Shown here piece by piece: positions 9,565-16,737 of a stretch of DNA of 64,000 nucleotides; position 1 is the stretch's first letter, and each line of letters begins with the position of its first letter. The notes below the pieces were generated by a model, which searched no databases, had not been told where the DNA came from, and saw only the letters and a program-made list of their open reading frames with translations. Source of the DNA: Thermococcus sp. MAR1 (GTDB lineage Archaea > Methanobacteriota_B > Thermococci > Thermococcales > Thermococcaceae); the NCBI RefSeq assembly GCF_012027305.1, contig NZ_SNUF01000001.1, positions 434,001 through 498,000 of the forward strand, given 5' to 3'. Both the position numbers and the translations under genes were made by a program.

Positions 9565-9806
9565 TCCCTTCCCCCCATGAGAAGAGCAATACCAACGCTT
9601 CCGGCTATGGTCAGAGCGGCGAAGACAACGGACGAGCTGAGGAGCCATAATGCGTCTATCCTTACCTTCCCTGCCTCGACACCCATGAAGAATATCAGGA
9701 GCAGCAGTGCGGCGCTCATTGGAAGATCAACGTTCACCCTGCGCTCTTTCCTGCGGAGAACGTATCCGATGATAACACCCGCAATGAGTGGGATGAAGAT
9801 GTTCAT
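9561..9806 (-). CDS. LysO-family exporter, N-terminal half protein
   Basis: An 81-residue protein with three hydrophobic segments (IFIPLIAGVIIGYVL, SAALLLLIFFMGVEAG, and a C-terminal one ending in LLMGGRE). It matches the N-terminal domain of LysO, including the GVEAG turn. A TATA element (GTTTATTAACC, 9827-9838) lies just upstream, so this promoter is independent of the small RNA candidate further upstream. It must pair with the downstream protein to make a complete transporter. Confidence 0.82.
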   Translation of the reverse strand: MNIFIPLIAGVIIGYVLRRKERRVNVDLPMSAALLLLIFFMGVEAGKVRIDALWLLSSSVVFAALTIAGSVGIALLMGGRE

Positions 9807-9844
9807 GTAAAGACCTTCCTCTAAAGGTTAATAAACGTATCGAG

Positions 9845-9910
9845 GGGCTCGGTGGGTGTTCACGTCATCATGGTGCATCTCTTCAGCATGCTTGCTAGTC
9901 GTCATCGCCC
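9845..9910 (-). ncRNA. Candidate box C/D-like small RNA
   Basis: Reading the minus strand from 9910: GGGC, then a C-like box ATGACGA (9905-9899), a 12-base spacer, a perfect D' box CTGA (9886-9883), a perfect C' box ATGATGA (9871-9865), a 12-base spacer, a D-like box CCGA (9852-9849), then GCCC that pairs with the first GGGC. A TATA element (TTTAAAAAG) centred near 9935 lies about 26 bases upstream of the 5' end. Boxes C and D each differ from consensus by one base. The TATA element is near-palindromic and could also serve alaT. Confidence 0.5.
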
Positions 9911-9995
9911 GTAATCCGTTATCCTCGCTTCTTTTTAAACCTATGTGGGCAAAGCTTTTTACCACAAACCTCTCACCATTCAAATGGTGATCCAC

Positions 9996-11195
9996 ATGAT
10001 TCGTGCATCCGAAAGGGCTATGGGAATTGAGTACGCCATCAGGGATGTTGTTCTCCCTGCCAGGGAGCTTGAGAAGAAGGGAATAAAGGTCATCCGCCTC
10101 AACATAGGCGATCCTGGAAAATACGACTTCCAACCGCCGAAGCACATGAGGGACGCTTACTGCAAGGCCATTCAGGACGGCCACAATTACTACGGTCCCA
10201 GCGAGGGACTTCCAGAGCTTAGGGAGGCTATAGTTGCGAGGGAGAAGAGGAAAAACGGTGTTGACATAACTCCAGAGGATGTTCGCGTTACCGCGGCTGT
10301 TACAGAGGCGCTACAGTTCATATTCGGCGCCCTCCTCAACCCGGGAGACAACATCCTCGTCCCGAGCCCCAGCTACCCGCCTTACGTTGGCCTCGTCAAG
10401 TTCTACGGCGGAATCGCCAACGAGTATCTGACTGTTGAGGAGAACGGATGGCAGCCCGACATAGACGACATGAGAAAGAAAATCAACGAGAGAACCAAGG
10501 CAATAGCGGTCATCAACCCCAACAACCCAACGGGGGCCCTGTACGAGAAGAAGACTGTGAAGGAGATACTGGATCTGGCGGGAGAATACGACCTTCCTGT
10601 GATCAGCGATGAGATATATGACCTCATGACCTATGAGGGACAGCACGTTTCCCCCGGTTCTCTCACCAAGGACGTCCCGGTTATAGTGATGAACGGTCTC
10701 TCCAAGGTTTACTTCGCCACGGGATGGCGCTTAGGATACTTCTACTACGTCGATCCCGAAGACAAACTCGCCGAGGTCAGGGAGGCTATTGACAAGATGG
10801 CCAGGATAAGGATATGTCCCAACACCCCCGCCCAGTTCGCAGCCATAGCTGGCTTAACAGGCCCGATGGATTACCTTGAGGAGTATATGGCCAAGCTTAA
10901 GGAGAGAAGGGACTACATCTACAAGCGCCTTAGCGAGATTCCGGGTATAAGCACTACCAAGCCCCAGGGGGCGTTCTACATCTTCCCGAGAATAGAGGAG
11001 CGCTCAAAGTGGAAGAACGACAAGGACTTCGTCTTGGATGCTCTCAATGAGGCCCACGTGCTCTTCGTCCACGGCTCCGGCTTTGGCTACGCCGGCGAGT
11101 GGCACTTCAGGATAGTTTTCCTACCGCCGGTTGAGATACTCGAAGAGGCCATGGACAGCTTCGAGGAATTCATGAGGAAGAGGCTTGGGGCTTGA
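9996..11195 (+). CDS. alaT: Alanine aminotransferase
   Basis: This PLP-dependent class I aminotransferase moves amino groups between alanine and 2-oxoglutarate. In Thermococcales it disposes of pyruvate as alanine when sulfur is scarce. The 399-residue chain shows NPNNPTG (PLP and substrate binding), SDEIYDLM (Asp to the pyridine nitrogen), SKVYFATGWRLGY (Lys Schiff base and Arg), and the C-terminal substrate Arg in HFRIVFLPP. The ATG at 9996 is preceded by GGTGATCC and gives the N-terminus MIRASERA known from Pyrococcus AlaAT. Confidence 0.92.
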   Translation: MIRASERAMGIEYAIRDVVLPARELEKKGIKVIRLNIGDPGKYDFQPPKHMRDAYCKAIQDGHNYYGPSEGLPELREAIVAREKRKNGVDITPEDVRVTAAVTEALQFIFGALLNPGDNILVPSPSYPPYVGLVKFYGGIANEYLTVEENGWQPDIDDMRKKINERTKAIAVINPNNPTGALYEKKTVKEILDLAGEYDLPVISDEIYDLMTYEGQHVSPGSLTKDVPVIVMNGLSKVYFATGWRLGYFYYVDPEDKLAEVREAIDKMARIRICPNTPAQFAAIAGLTGPMDYLEEYMAKLKERRDYIYKRLSEIPGISTTKPQGAFYIFPRIEERSKWKNDKDFVLDALNEAHVLFVHGSGFGYAGEWHFRIVFLPPVEILEEAMDSFEEFMRKRLGA

Positions 11196-11216
11196 AGCCT
11201 CTCTTCTGTTTTATTG

Positions 11217-11420
11217 TCATCCCCCAGAAACTACGGGAATGACCTCCACGTAATCACCATCTTTCACCTTCTCGTCCTCCAGAGCAACGCGCCCGTTGAG
11301 CTTCGCTATTGCGCTTTCTGTATTAAAGCCGACCTCGCGGAGAACGTCTGCGACCTTCATACCTTTCTGCCACTCGATTTCTTTCTCTATTCCCCTTCCA
11401 AGGACCTTTATCCTGATCAT
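11217..11420 (-). CDS. MoaD/ThiS-family ubiquitin-like sulfur carrier (SAMP-like)
   Basis: A 67-residue beta-grasp protein. It starts IRIKVLGRGIEKEIEW, carries the GFNTESAIAKLNG core and ends in the diagnostic di-glycine VVSGG. E1-like activation of that tail would let it act as a sulfur donor for tRNA thiolation or cofactor synthesis, or as a protein modifier. The ATG at 11420 follows GGTGAG, and TATA element CTTATAAATCC lies about 35 bases upstream. The specific role cannot be told. Confidence 0.88.
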   Translation of the reverse strand: MIRIKVLGRGIEKEIEWQKGMKVADVLREVGFNTESAIAKLNGRVALEDEKVKDGDYVEVIPVVSGG

Positions 11421-11461
11421 CACTCACCACCGATTGGAAGTTCAACGGGGGATTTATAAGT

Positions 11462-11555
11462 TGAGCGGCCTCGGGAGTGGTGGCCCTCCACACCGATCGG
11501 TGCCAGGCTAACCGCTCAGCCCGAAGGGAGCGTAAGCGCATCGGGGTCACACGGA
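11462..11555. other. GC-rich structured intergenic segment, possible small RNA
   Basis: TGAGCGG near 11462 pairs perfectly with CCGCTCA near 11510. Between them is the palindrome CACCGATCGGTG. Downstream CGCTC...GAGCG closes a CGAA-capped hairpin, and an ACA lies 16 bases after it, the spacing of an H/ACA guide. The outer stem expected of H/ACA RNA is not convincing. Confidence 0.28.
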
Positions 11556-11613
11556 ATTTCATGCGTCCAAAAAACTTAAAAACCCTCCCCGGCTCATATA
11601 ACCTGGGTGCCGT

Positions 11614-11699
11614 GCCGCGGTAGCCTAGCCTGGTAGGGCGCCGGCCTGCTAAGCCGGTGGCCGTTGGCCACAGGGGTTCAAATCCCCTCCGCGGCGCCA
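11614..11699 (+). tRNA. tRNA-Ser (anticodon GCT)
   Basis: Acceptor stem GCCGCGG/CCGCGGC, anticodon loop CTGCTAA reading AGC/AGU codons, and the long variable arm (GTGGCCGTTGGCCAC) typical of serine tRNA. G73 and CCA are encoded. TATA element AACTTAAAAACC lies about 40 bases upstream. Confidence 0.95.
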
Positions 11700-11719
11700 A
11701 ATCTTTCTGGGGGTCAAAT

Positions 11720-11794
11720 GCCGGGATAGCCTAGAGGCGAGGCGAGGGACTGCAGATCCCTTCCACCCGGGTTCAAATCCCGGTCCCGGCTCCA
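11720..11794 (+). tRNA. tRNA-Cys (anticodon GCA)
   Basis: Acceptor stem GCCGGGA/TCCCGGC, anticodon loop CTGCAGA, T73 (the cysteine discriminator) and encoded CCA. It follows tRNA-Ser after 20 bases, probably in the same transcript. A hairpin repeat begins five bases after its CCA. Confidence 0.94.
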
Positions 11795-11798
11795 CAAC

Positions 11799-11821
11799 AA
11801 ACTTTTGCAGGGCAAAAGTTT
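11799..11821. repeat. AAACTTT hairpin repeat, copy 1
   Basis: Perfect 10-base arms AAACTTTTGC and GCAAAAGTTT with a three-base loop, five bases after tRNA-Cys. Confidence 0.85.
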
Positions 11822-11828
11822 GATCAAA

Positions 11829-11852
11829 GAAACTTTGCTTGTGCAAAGTTTC
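11829..11852. repeat. AAACTTT hairpin repeat, copy 2
   Basis: Perfect 10-base arms GAAACTTTGC and GCAAAGTTTC with loop TTGT. The first 23 bases recur exactly at 58098-58120. Confidence 0.9.
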
Positions 11853-12070
11853 ATCAAAACGGGCATGCCCTTTAAGTGGGCTAATTTTTGCATGGTTTGC
11901 TATTCTTGCTTGTTCTTGTGTTGTGTTTTTCTGCTTTTAGCGCCCTTTGGGCGCTGGTTTGAGGTAAAACACCTTTCAACAGCTTATTTAAACGTAAAAC
12001 CCCAAATTCTTGCCTACTTGGAAGGCATGCAGCTATTCACGACTCCTAAAGAAGAGCCTGAATATTTGAT

Positions 12071-12094
12071 GAAACTTTTCGCAAGAAAAGTTTC
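12071..12094. repeat. AAACTTT hairpin repeat, copy 3
   Basis: Perfect 10-base arms GAAACTTTTC and GAAAAGTTTC with loop GCAA, just upstream of the nreA TATA element. Confidence 0.85.
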
Positions 12095-12104
12095 TTGGGG
12101 AACA

Positions 12105-12138
12105 AACCATAAATACCTCCCCGCGTACCTACCTTCGA
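12105..12138 (+). promoter_or_regulatory. Leaderless promoter of nreA
   Basis: TATA element CATAAATACC (12108-12117) is centred 26 bases before the A of the nreA ATG, and no ribosome binding site lies between. The transcript should therefore start at the start codon. Confidence 0.6.
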
Positions 12139-13403
12139 TGGTCGAGCTCTTCAACTCAAAGCTCTGTGCGATATGCAAGGGCAGAAAGCTCCTCTGTGGC
12201 AGGCCAACCTGCCCTATTCTTGAGCGCTTCAGGGTAGCCCGCACCGTCGAAAGAAAACTGAACAAACGTCATCTCTTCGGCTCTTCCCCACCGAGTATCT
12301 TCGTCGGTGAGTACGGCTATCCTAAGGTTCGCATAGGCCCGCTCGTGCCTCCGATCGAAGGAAACACAAGCTACCTTGATAATCCCCTAAAGTGGGAGGA
12401 CAAAACGATTCGCGATATTCTATACTACCGCTCGCTTTTGGTTATGGGTGAGACCAAAGCTGATATTCACGTGAGGAGGAGCGGCAGAATCCTGGGAGAA
12501 GTCCAGGAGCTGGTCATGTCAGTAAAGCCAGTTGACAGCGAGATTTTGCTGAAGAAAAAGCCCGTCCTAAAGATTCTACCGAGCGAGTTCGCGCCGCCAA
12601 TAGGGCCGAAGGCGGAACTTTTAGATTTTGAACTCACGGAGAATCCCCGCATTCCGAGGAGGACGGACTACGTCGTTAGTGACGAGCTGAAGGCCGAGCA
12701 AGCTATAATGCGCCTGTACAACTGGGGCTTCGACGAGTACTATATCATAAGGCTCCTTTCAGCGGGCCTTCTCGGGATCGACAAGAGGCTCGTTCCCACG
12801 AGGTGGAGCATCACTGCCGTTCAGGACACGATAGGAAAAAACCTCAGGCGTGAAATCCTTCATTACCCTGAGATAAACGACTACGAGGTCTACTTCTACC
12901 GCTTCCTTGGCAACCGCTACGCCGTTCTGCTCATGCCCGAGAGCTACGCCTTTGAGCTTTTGGAGGTCTGGCTTAAGGGGTCTCTCTTCGGTGCGAGTGA
13001 GCCGAGTGTAATCCACGACTACGAGGACTTCCGGGGAAGAAAGGAGTACGTGAAAGAAACGGCAGGAGCCTACCACGCGGCAAGGCTGAGTGTCTTAGAG
13101 GCCCTGAGGGCAAGAAGACGGCAGGCCAGAGCGGTGGTTTTCCGTGAGGTCACGCCAGAATATTATGCCCCTGTTGGCGTCTGGCAGATTCGCCTTGGAG
13201 TGAAGAAGGCGATGAGCAATTTAATCGGACGCTTCGAAACGCTCAACGAGGCCCTCGATGCCATAAAGCGTCGCCTTGAGCATCCATTTGAGAAATACCT
13301 TGCGAGAAGCTACATCCTCGGAAGCCTCGCGAGGCAGAAGACTTTAGACGAGTGGCTCGGAAGGAATTTATACCGCATCACCGGAGAAAGGGCAGGTGGA
13401 TGA
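12138..13403 (+). CDS. nreA: DNA repair protein of the Nre family
   Basis: The 421-residue protein has the Nre pattern. A short N-terminal zinc finger (LCAICKGRKLLCGRPTCPIL) is followed by a long conserved core with the segments GPLVPPIEGNTSYLDNP and RRWS-like PTRWSITAVQDTIG. Near the C-terminus is a PCNA-interacting motif, QKTLDEWL. Haloarchaeal NreA works in repair of alkylation or UV damage, probably recruited by PCNA. The start at 12138 keeps the zinc finger at the N-terminus and matches the leaderless promoter. The upstream open frame is not protein-like. Confidence 0.88.
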   Translation: MVELFNSKLCAICKGRKLLCGRPTCPILERFRVARTVERKLNKRHLFGSSPPSIFVGEYGYPKVRIGPLVPPIEGNTSYLDNPLKWEDKTIRDILYYRSLLVMGETKADIHVRRSGRILGEVQELVMSVKPVDSEILLKKKPVLKILPSEFAPPIGPKAELLDFELTENPRIPRRTDYVVSDELKAEQAIMRLYNWGFDEYYIIRLLSAGLLGIDKRLVPTRWSITAVQDTIGKNLRREILHYPEINDYEVYFYRFLGNRYAVLLMPESYAFELLEVWLKGSLFGASEPSVIHDYEDFRGRKEYVKETAGAYHAARLSVLEALRARRRQARAVVFREVTPEYYAPVGVWQIRLGVKKAMSNLIGRFETLNEALDAIKRRLEHPFEKYLARSYILGSLARQKTLDEWLGRNLYRITGERAGG

Positions 13404-13468
13404 TGATCACTCCATCCCACTGAAGATGATGAGTGCACGTCAGGCTGACACCGGTTGGGGGTGATAAC

Positions 13469-13666
13469 GTGGAGGGAGTTGATGTTATTGGGGAGCTCAT
13501 GAGGATTAAGGAAAAGCTTGAGAATATAGAGAAACTCTTGAGGGAGCTACTTGAGAGGGAGGAGAGCTACGCCCTGATGAAACTCTCGGAGGAATCACTA
13601 AAGGAGTTCCTCGAGAACGAGCCGGACATATACTCAGAGGAAGACCTTAAGGTGAGATACAGATGA
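13469..13666 (+). CDS. Antitoxin-like small protein paired with MazF
   Basis: A 65-residue protein. A helical, probably coiled-coil segment (GELMRIKEKLENIEKLLREL) is followed by an acidic tail, LENEPDIYSEEDLKVRYR. The GTG at 13469 follows GGGGGTGAT. The ATG of the MazF-like gene overlaps its stop (ATGA), the usual antitoxin-first order. The sequence resembles no antitoxin class I can name; the call rests on position, size and the acidic tail. Confidence 0.7.
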   Translation: MEGVDVIGELMRIKEKLENIEKLLRELLEREESYALMKLSEESLKEFLENEPDIYSEEDLKVRYR

Positions 13667-13998
13667 AGGGGAAGATAGTTCTTGTACCGTTTCCATTTAC
13701 GAGCTTAAGGGGCACTAAACTCCGTCCAGCTCTCGTATTATATGAAGACAGAAACGACGTTACACTCGCCTTTATCTCCTCAAGGATTGAGCACTATAAC
13801 TCCAAAACTGACGTTCTAATTGAACAGGCCCATCCCGAGTTCCATCTAACCGGTCTCAAGGTTTCGTCGTTCGTTCGACTTACAAAGATAGCAACAGTCC
13901 AAAAGGACATCCTCGTCGGTGAACTTGGGGAAATTGGACCACTTCTCAAAACGAAGATAAACCAGAAGATATGCTCTCTTCTGGGGTTTGAGCCATGA
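13663..13998 (+). CDS. MazF/PemK-family endoribonuclease toxin
   Basis: A 111-residue PemK/MazF-fold protein. The N-terminus KGKIVLVPFPFTSLRGTKLRPALVL is the family signature: basic start, PFPF turn and K-RPALVL strand. SSFVRLTKIATVQKDIL is the second conserved strand pair. Such toxins cut mRNA and are blocked by the partner upstream. It overlaps both neighbours by ATGA, so it sits inside a three-gene operon with an AP-superfamily gene, which is unusual for a MazF locus. Confidence 0.85.
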   Translation: MKGKIVLVPFPFTSLRGTKLRPALVLYEDRNDVTLAFISSRIEHYNSKTDVLIEQAHPEFHLTGLKVSSFVRLTKIATVQKDILVGELGEIGPLLKTKINQKICSLLGFEP

Positions 13999-15113
13999 GA
14001 AAGAAGCTCGCCCTCATTAGCCTTGACGGCTGTGGGGTCTACAACCTAAAGCACATGCCCTTCCTGAGCGAGTTAGCTGAGAGCGGGAGCTTTGCCGTGG
14101 TCGATTCCATTTTCCCAACGCTGACCGATTTAGTCCACACGAGCGTGATGACCGGAGTTTGGCCCAGAGACCACGGCGTCGTCGAGAACGGCTACTACGA
14201 CCGCTTAACGGACAGGAAGGTTAACTTCTACGACTATGAGGTGGCCTTTAATCCCCACGAGGTCATTAAGGCCCCGACCATCGTTGACCTGTTGCGGCAG
14301 AAGGGTGTTAGAACCGCCAGTGTCTCCGGCTATACCATGCCACCATTCAGCGGAACCGACGTGAGGATCTTTCCCCCATTCTTCGCGGGCGATAAGATGT
14401 ATCGCCAGCACGGAAGGGACTGGCGAAAAGACCTCTGGGTTCTCAACTCTGCCCTCTACCTCTACGAGGAATGCAAGCCGGATTTGCTCCTCGTCCACTT
14501 CGCCTCGATTGACGGCATGAGCCATGACCATGGCCCCCTGAGTGAGGGTTCTCTAAAGGCTGTCGAGACTGTGGATACGGCCGTGAGAACCCTCTGGGAG
14601 AGACTGAAGGAAGAGTACGCCTTCATCATTTTCGCCGACCACGGGCAGGAAAGCGTACACACCTGGGTAAACCTAAGGACGTATCTGAGAAAACATGGAA
14701 TAGAAACCCTCAGGGTTTCCTCTGGCGGGGGAGTTCACGTTTATCTCAGAGACCCGAACCAGACCGAGGAAGCCTTTGAAGTCTTGAGGAGGGCTCCAGG
14801 CGTTAAGGAGGTTTTCTTCCGCGAGGATTTTGAACACCTCAACAGCCCGAACAGCGGTGAGCTTATAGTTTCTGCCAAGCCGGGCTACTGGTTCTGTTCA
14901 CATAGAATGTGCAAAGGAATAAAGGGAGTGAGCCACTGGGTCAAGGGAATGCACGGCTCGATGAACGAGCCGGTAATGAAGGTTCCGCTCATCCTCTGGG
15001 GCTTCGAGAGGGTGGAACTTGACGAACCGAGCCTCATGGACATAGCGCCCACTATTCTGAAGTTCTTTGGCTTAGAGAAGCCGGGGAATATGGTGGGGGA
15101 GAGTTTGATTTAG
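13995..15113 (+). CDS. Alkaline-phosphatase-superfamily phosphodiesterase/pyrophosphatase
   Basis: The 372-residue protein has the metal-site order of nucleotide pyrophosphatase/phosphodiesterases. Asp10 lies in LISLDGCG, and the nucleophile Thr is in the FPTLTDLVHTS segment. Asp and His follow in FASIDGMSHDHG, FADHGQES gives Asp-His, and the last His is in KGMHGSM. There is no signal peptide, so it should be cytosolic. The start overlaps the mazF stop. The substrate, a nucleotide, phosphonate or phosphodiester, cannot be told. Confidence 0.86.
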   Translation: MRKKLALISLDGCGVYNLKHMPFLSELAESGSFAVVDSIFPTLTDLVHTSVMTGVWPRDHGVVENGYYDRLTDRKVNFYDYEVAFNPHEVIKAPTIVDLLRQKGVRTASVSGYTMPPFSGTDVRIFPPFFAGDKMYRQHGRDWRKDLWVLNSALYLYEECKPDLLLVHFASIDGMSHDHGPLSEGSLKAVETVDTAVRTLWERLKEEYAFIIFADHGQESVHTWVNLRTYLRKHGIETLRVSSGGGVHVYLRDPNQTEEAFEVLRRAPGVKEVFFREDFEHLNSPNSGELIVSAKPGYWFCSHRMCKGIKGVSHWVKGMHGSMNEPVMKVPLILWGFERVELDEPSLMDIAPTILKFFGLEKPGNMVGESLI

Positions 15114-15123
15114 TAAACAAAAC

Positions 15124-15327
15124 TTACAGCCAGTTTCTTTGAAGGTTCTCCATTTCGTCTTCATTTGCATAGTCCTCTTGCTTTTCCCCATATCTGTCTT
15201 ACCAATACCTTATTAAAAAAGGTATGGATGCGATATTTGCCTTATCGGCTTGCTTTATGATAGACAAACCCTCTCTCGTAACTCGTAAACTGGAACCGAA
15301 ATAGCTTAAATATGAATCCAAAGCCAT
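15124..15327 (-). pseudogene. Small frame broken by one stop codon, possible decayed gene
   Basis: On the minus strand an ATG at 15327 opens 42 codons (it begins MALDSYLSYFGSSLRVTREG and reaches IPFLIRYW). One TAA follows, and then 24 more codons run in the same frame (DRYGEKQEDYANEDEMENLQ plus RNWL) to a TAA at 15124. Both parts look protein-like and the second is strongly acidic. I do not recognise the family. The start overlaps the promoter of the divergent oxidoreductase gene, so expression is doubtful. The rest of 15114-15398 holds only that promoter. Confidence 0.35.
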
Positions 15328-15398
15328 ATATACTTTGGGCGTGTAGGGTTAAGTGAGAATAACTCTTCTTCAATCAATTGAAGCCGGGAGCTGGTTTT

Positions 15399-16682
15399 AT
15401 GAAAAAGCACTCTGAGTACTTGATTGTTGGTTCTGGGGCAGGTGGGGCTACCCTTGCGAGGGAGCTGAGTAATGCCGGGAAGGAGGTTCTGATCGTTGAG
15501 GCCGGCAGACGTGAGGAGCGCCTGGGGACCCTCAGAGACTCTTTTGGTTATTTTGACATGACCGCCTACAAGACTCCGAGCACGTCCAGGGAGGGCGTCA
15601 TTCTCTGGAGGACTATAATGGCTGGGGGCTCCACAGTAGTATCGTGCGGAAACGGAACCCGCTGTCTCCAGGAGGATTTCAAGGACCTTGGAATAGACCT
15701 GGAGATCGAATTCCGGGAAGCGGAGGAGGAGATGGGGATCGTCCCCACGCCCAGGGAGGTTCTCTCGGAGGCATCACTGAACATGCTCGAGGCCTCCGCA
15801 GACCTCGGCTATACGATGGAGCCCATGCCGAAGTTCGTTGACTTTTCGAGGTGCATCCGCTGTGGCTGCTGCGTATTTGGGTGTGCCCAGGGGGCAAAAT
15901 GGACTGCCCTTGAGTACCTGAACGATGCCCTATCTCACGGTACCGAGGTAATCTACGAAACTACCGTTGAGGAAGTAATGATAGAAGATGGAAAGGTTGC
16001 TGGAGTCAGGGGGCGCGGTAAAAACGGCTACGTTGAGGTGTGGGCAGACCACGTCATTCTCGCAGCAGGGGCGCTGGCAACGCCGGTAATACTCCAGAAC
16101 TCCGGCCTGGAGTGCGCGGGAAAGGGTCTCTTCATCGATGCCTTTGTGAACGTTTACGGAAGGGCTGAGGGCATGCACCAGGTGATGGAACCGGCCATGG
16201 CGCTCGTTGACCACGAGTTCCACGACGATGGAGGCTTCATACTCTCTCCCTACATAAACGCGAGCAGGACGGTGAGGTTCATGGAGGCCGGTAGGAGGGG
16301 CTTCATGATGCCCACGGACAAACTGGTCGGCATCATGGTGAAGACCTCAGACGATCCTTCAGGGAGGGTCTACCCAAGCGGCAAAGTCTCGAAGGCGATT
16401 ACAAGGGACGACAGGAAGAGGATTGACGATGGTGTCGCTGTGGCCAAGGAGATACTCGAGGGCATAGGCGCCGATCCAAGTTCCTTCGTCGTTTCCAAGC
16501 CCGAGGGAGCCCACGTGGGTGGAACCGCGACCATCGGAACCGTGGTTGATGGCTACCTTGAGACAAGGGTCAGAAACCTTCACGTCTGTGACGCCAGCGT
16601 TCTGCCGCATTCTCCGGGAATGCCGCCGATACTGACGATAGTGGCCCTCGCCAAGTGGCTCGGAAAAGCGCTGGCCCACTGA
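15399..16682 (+). CDS. GMC-type FAD oxidoreductase with a ferredoxin-like 4Fe-4S motif
   Basis: A 427-residue flavoprotein. The dinucleotide fold GSGAGG is at residues 11-16, and EAGRR binds the FAD ribose. The C-terminal GMC segment has HVGGTATIGTVVDG and the ending VCDASVLPHSPGMPPILTIV. Between them, Cys152, Cys155, Cys158 and Cys162 form a CxxCxxCxxxC cluster site. The ATG at 15399 follows GGGAG; a TATA element near 15329 gives a leader of about 45 bases. It probably oxidises an alcohol or related donor and passes electrons to an Fe-S partner. The substrate is unknown. Confidence 0.87.
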   Translation: MKKHSEYLIVGSGAGGATLARELSNAGKEVLIVEAGRREERLGTLRDSFGYFDMTAYKTPSTSREGVILWRTIMAGGSTVVSCGNGTRCLQEDFKDLGIDLEIEFREAEEEMGIVPTPREVLSEASLNMLEASADLGYTMEPMPKFVDFSRCIRCGCCVFGCAQGAKWTALEYLNDALSHGTEVIYETTVEEVMIEDGKVAGVRGRGKNGYVEVWADHVILAAGALATPVILQNSGLECAGKGLFIDAFVNVYGRAEGMHQVMEPAMALVDHEFHDDGGFILSPYINASRTVRFMEAGRRGFMMPTDKLVGIMVKTSDDPSGRVYPSGKVSKAITRDDRKRIDDGVAVAKEILEGIGADPSSFVVSKPEGAHVGGTATIGTVVDGYLETRVRNLHVCDASVLPHSPGMPPILTIVALAKWLGKALAH

Positions 16683-16737
16683 CCTTTAATTTTTGGACAA
16701 AAGCCAAGAGAATAGGAAAGGAGAAACCAGCCAGCCC

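Larger units (their letters stand above)
11795..12137. other. Gene-free, AT-rich, hairpin-rich stretch between tRNA-Cys and nreA
   Basis: The frame of nreA happens to be open across this stretch, but the translation is low-complexity and nothing conserved is visible. It holds three AAACTTT hairpins, the palindrome GGGCATGCCC near 11861, and a perfect seven-base hairpin AGCGCCC/GGGCGCT (11939-11955). Base use is clearly more T- and A-rich than in the neighbouring genes. The nreA promoter lies at its right end. Confidence 0.6.

Noticed and set aside
11805-12137. N-terminal extension of NreA
   Set aside because: The frame is open, but the translation is made of hairpin repeats and low-complexity sequence. 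The TATA box and zinc-finger N-terminus both support a start at 12138.
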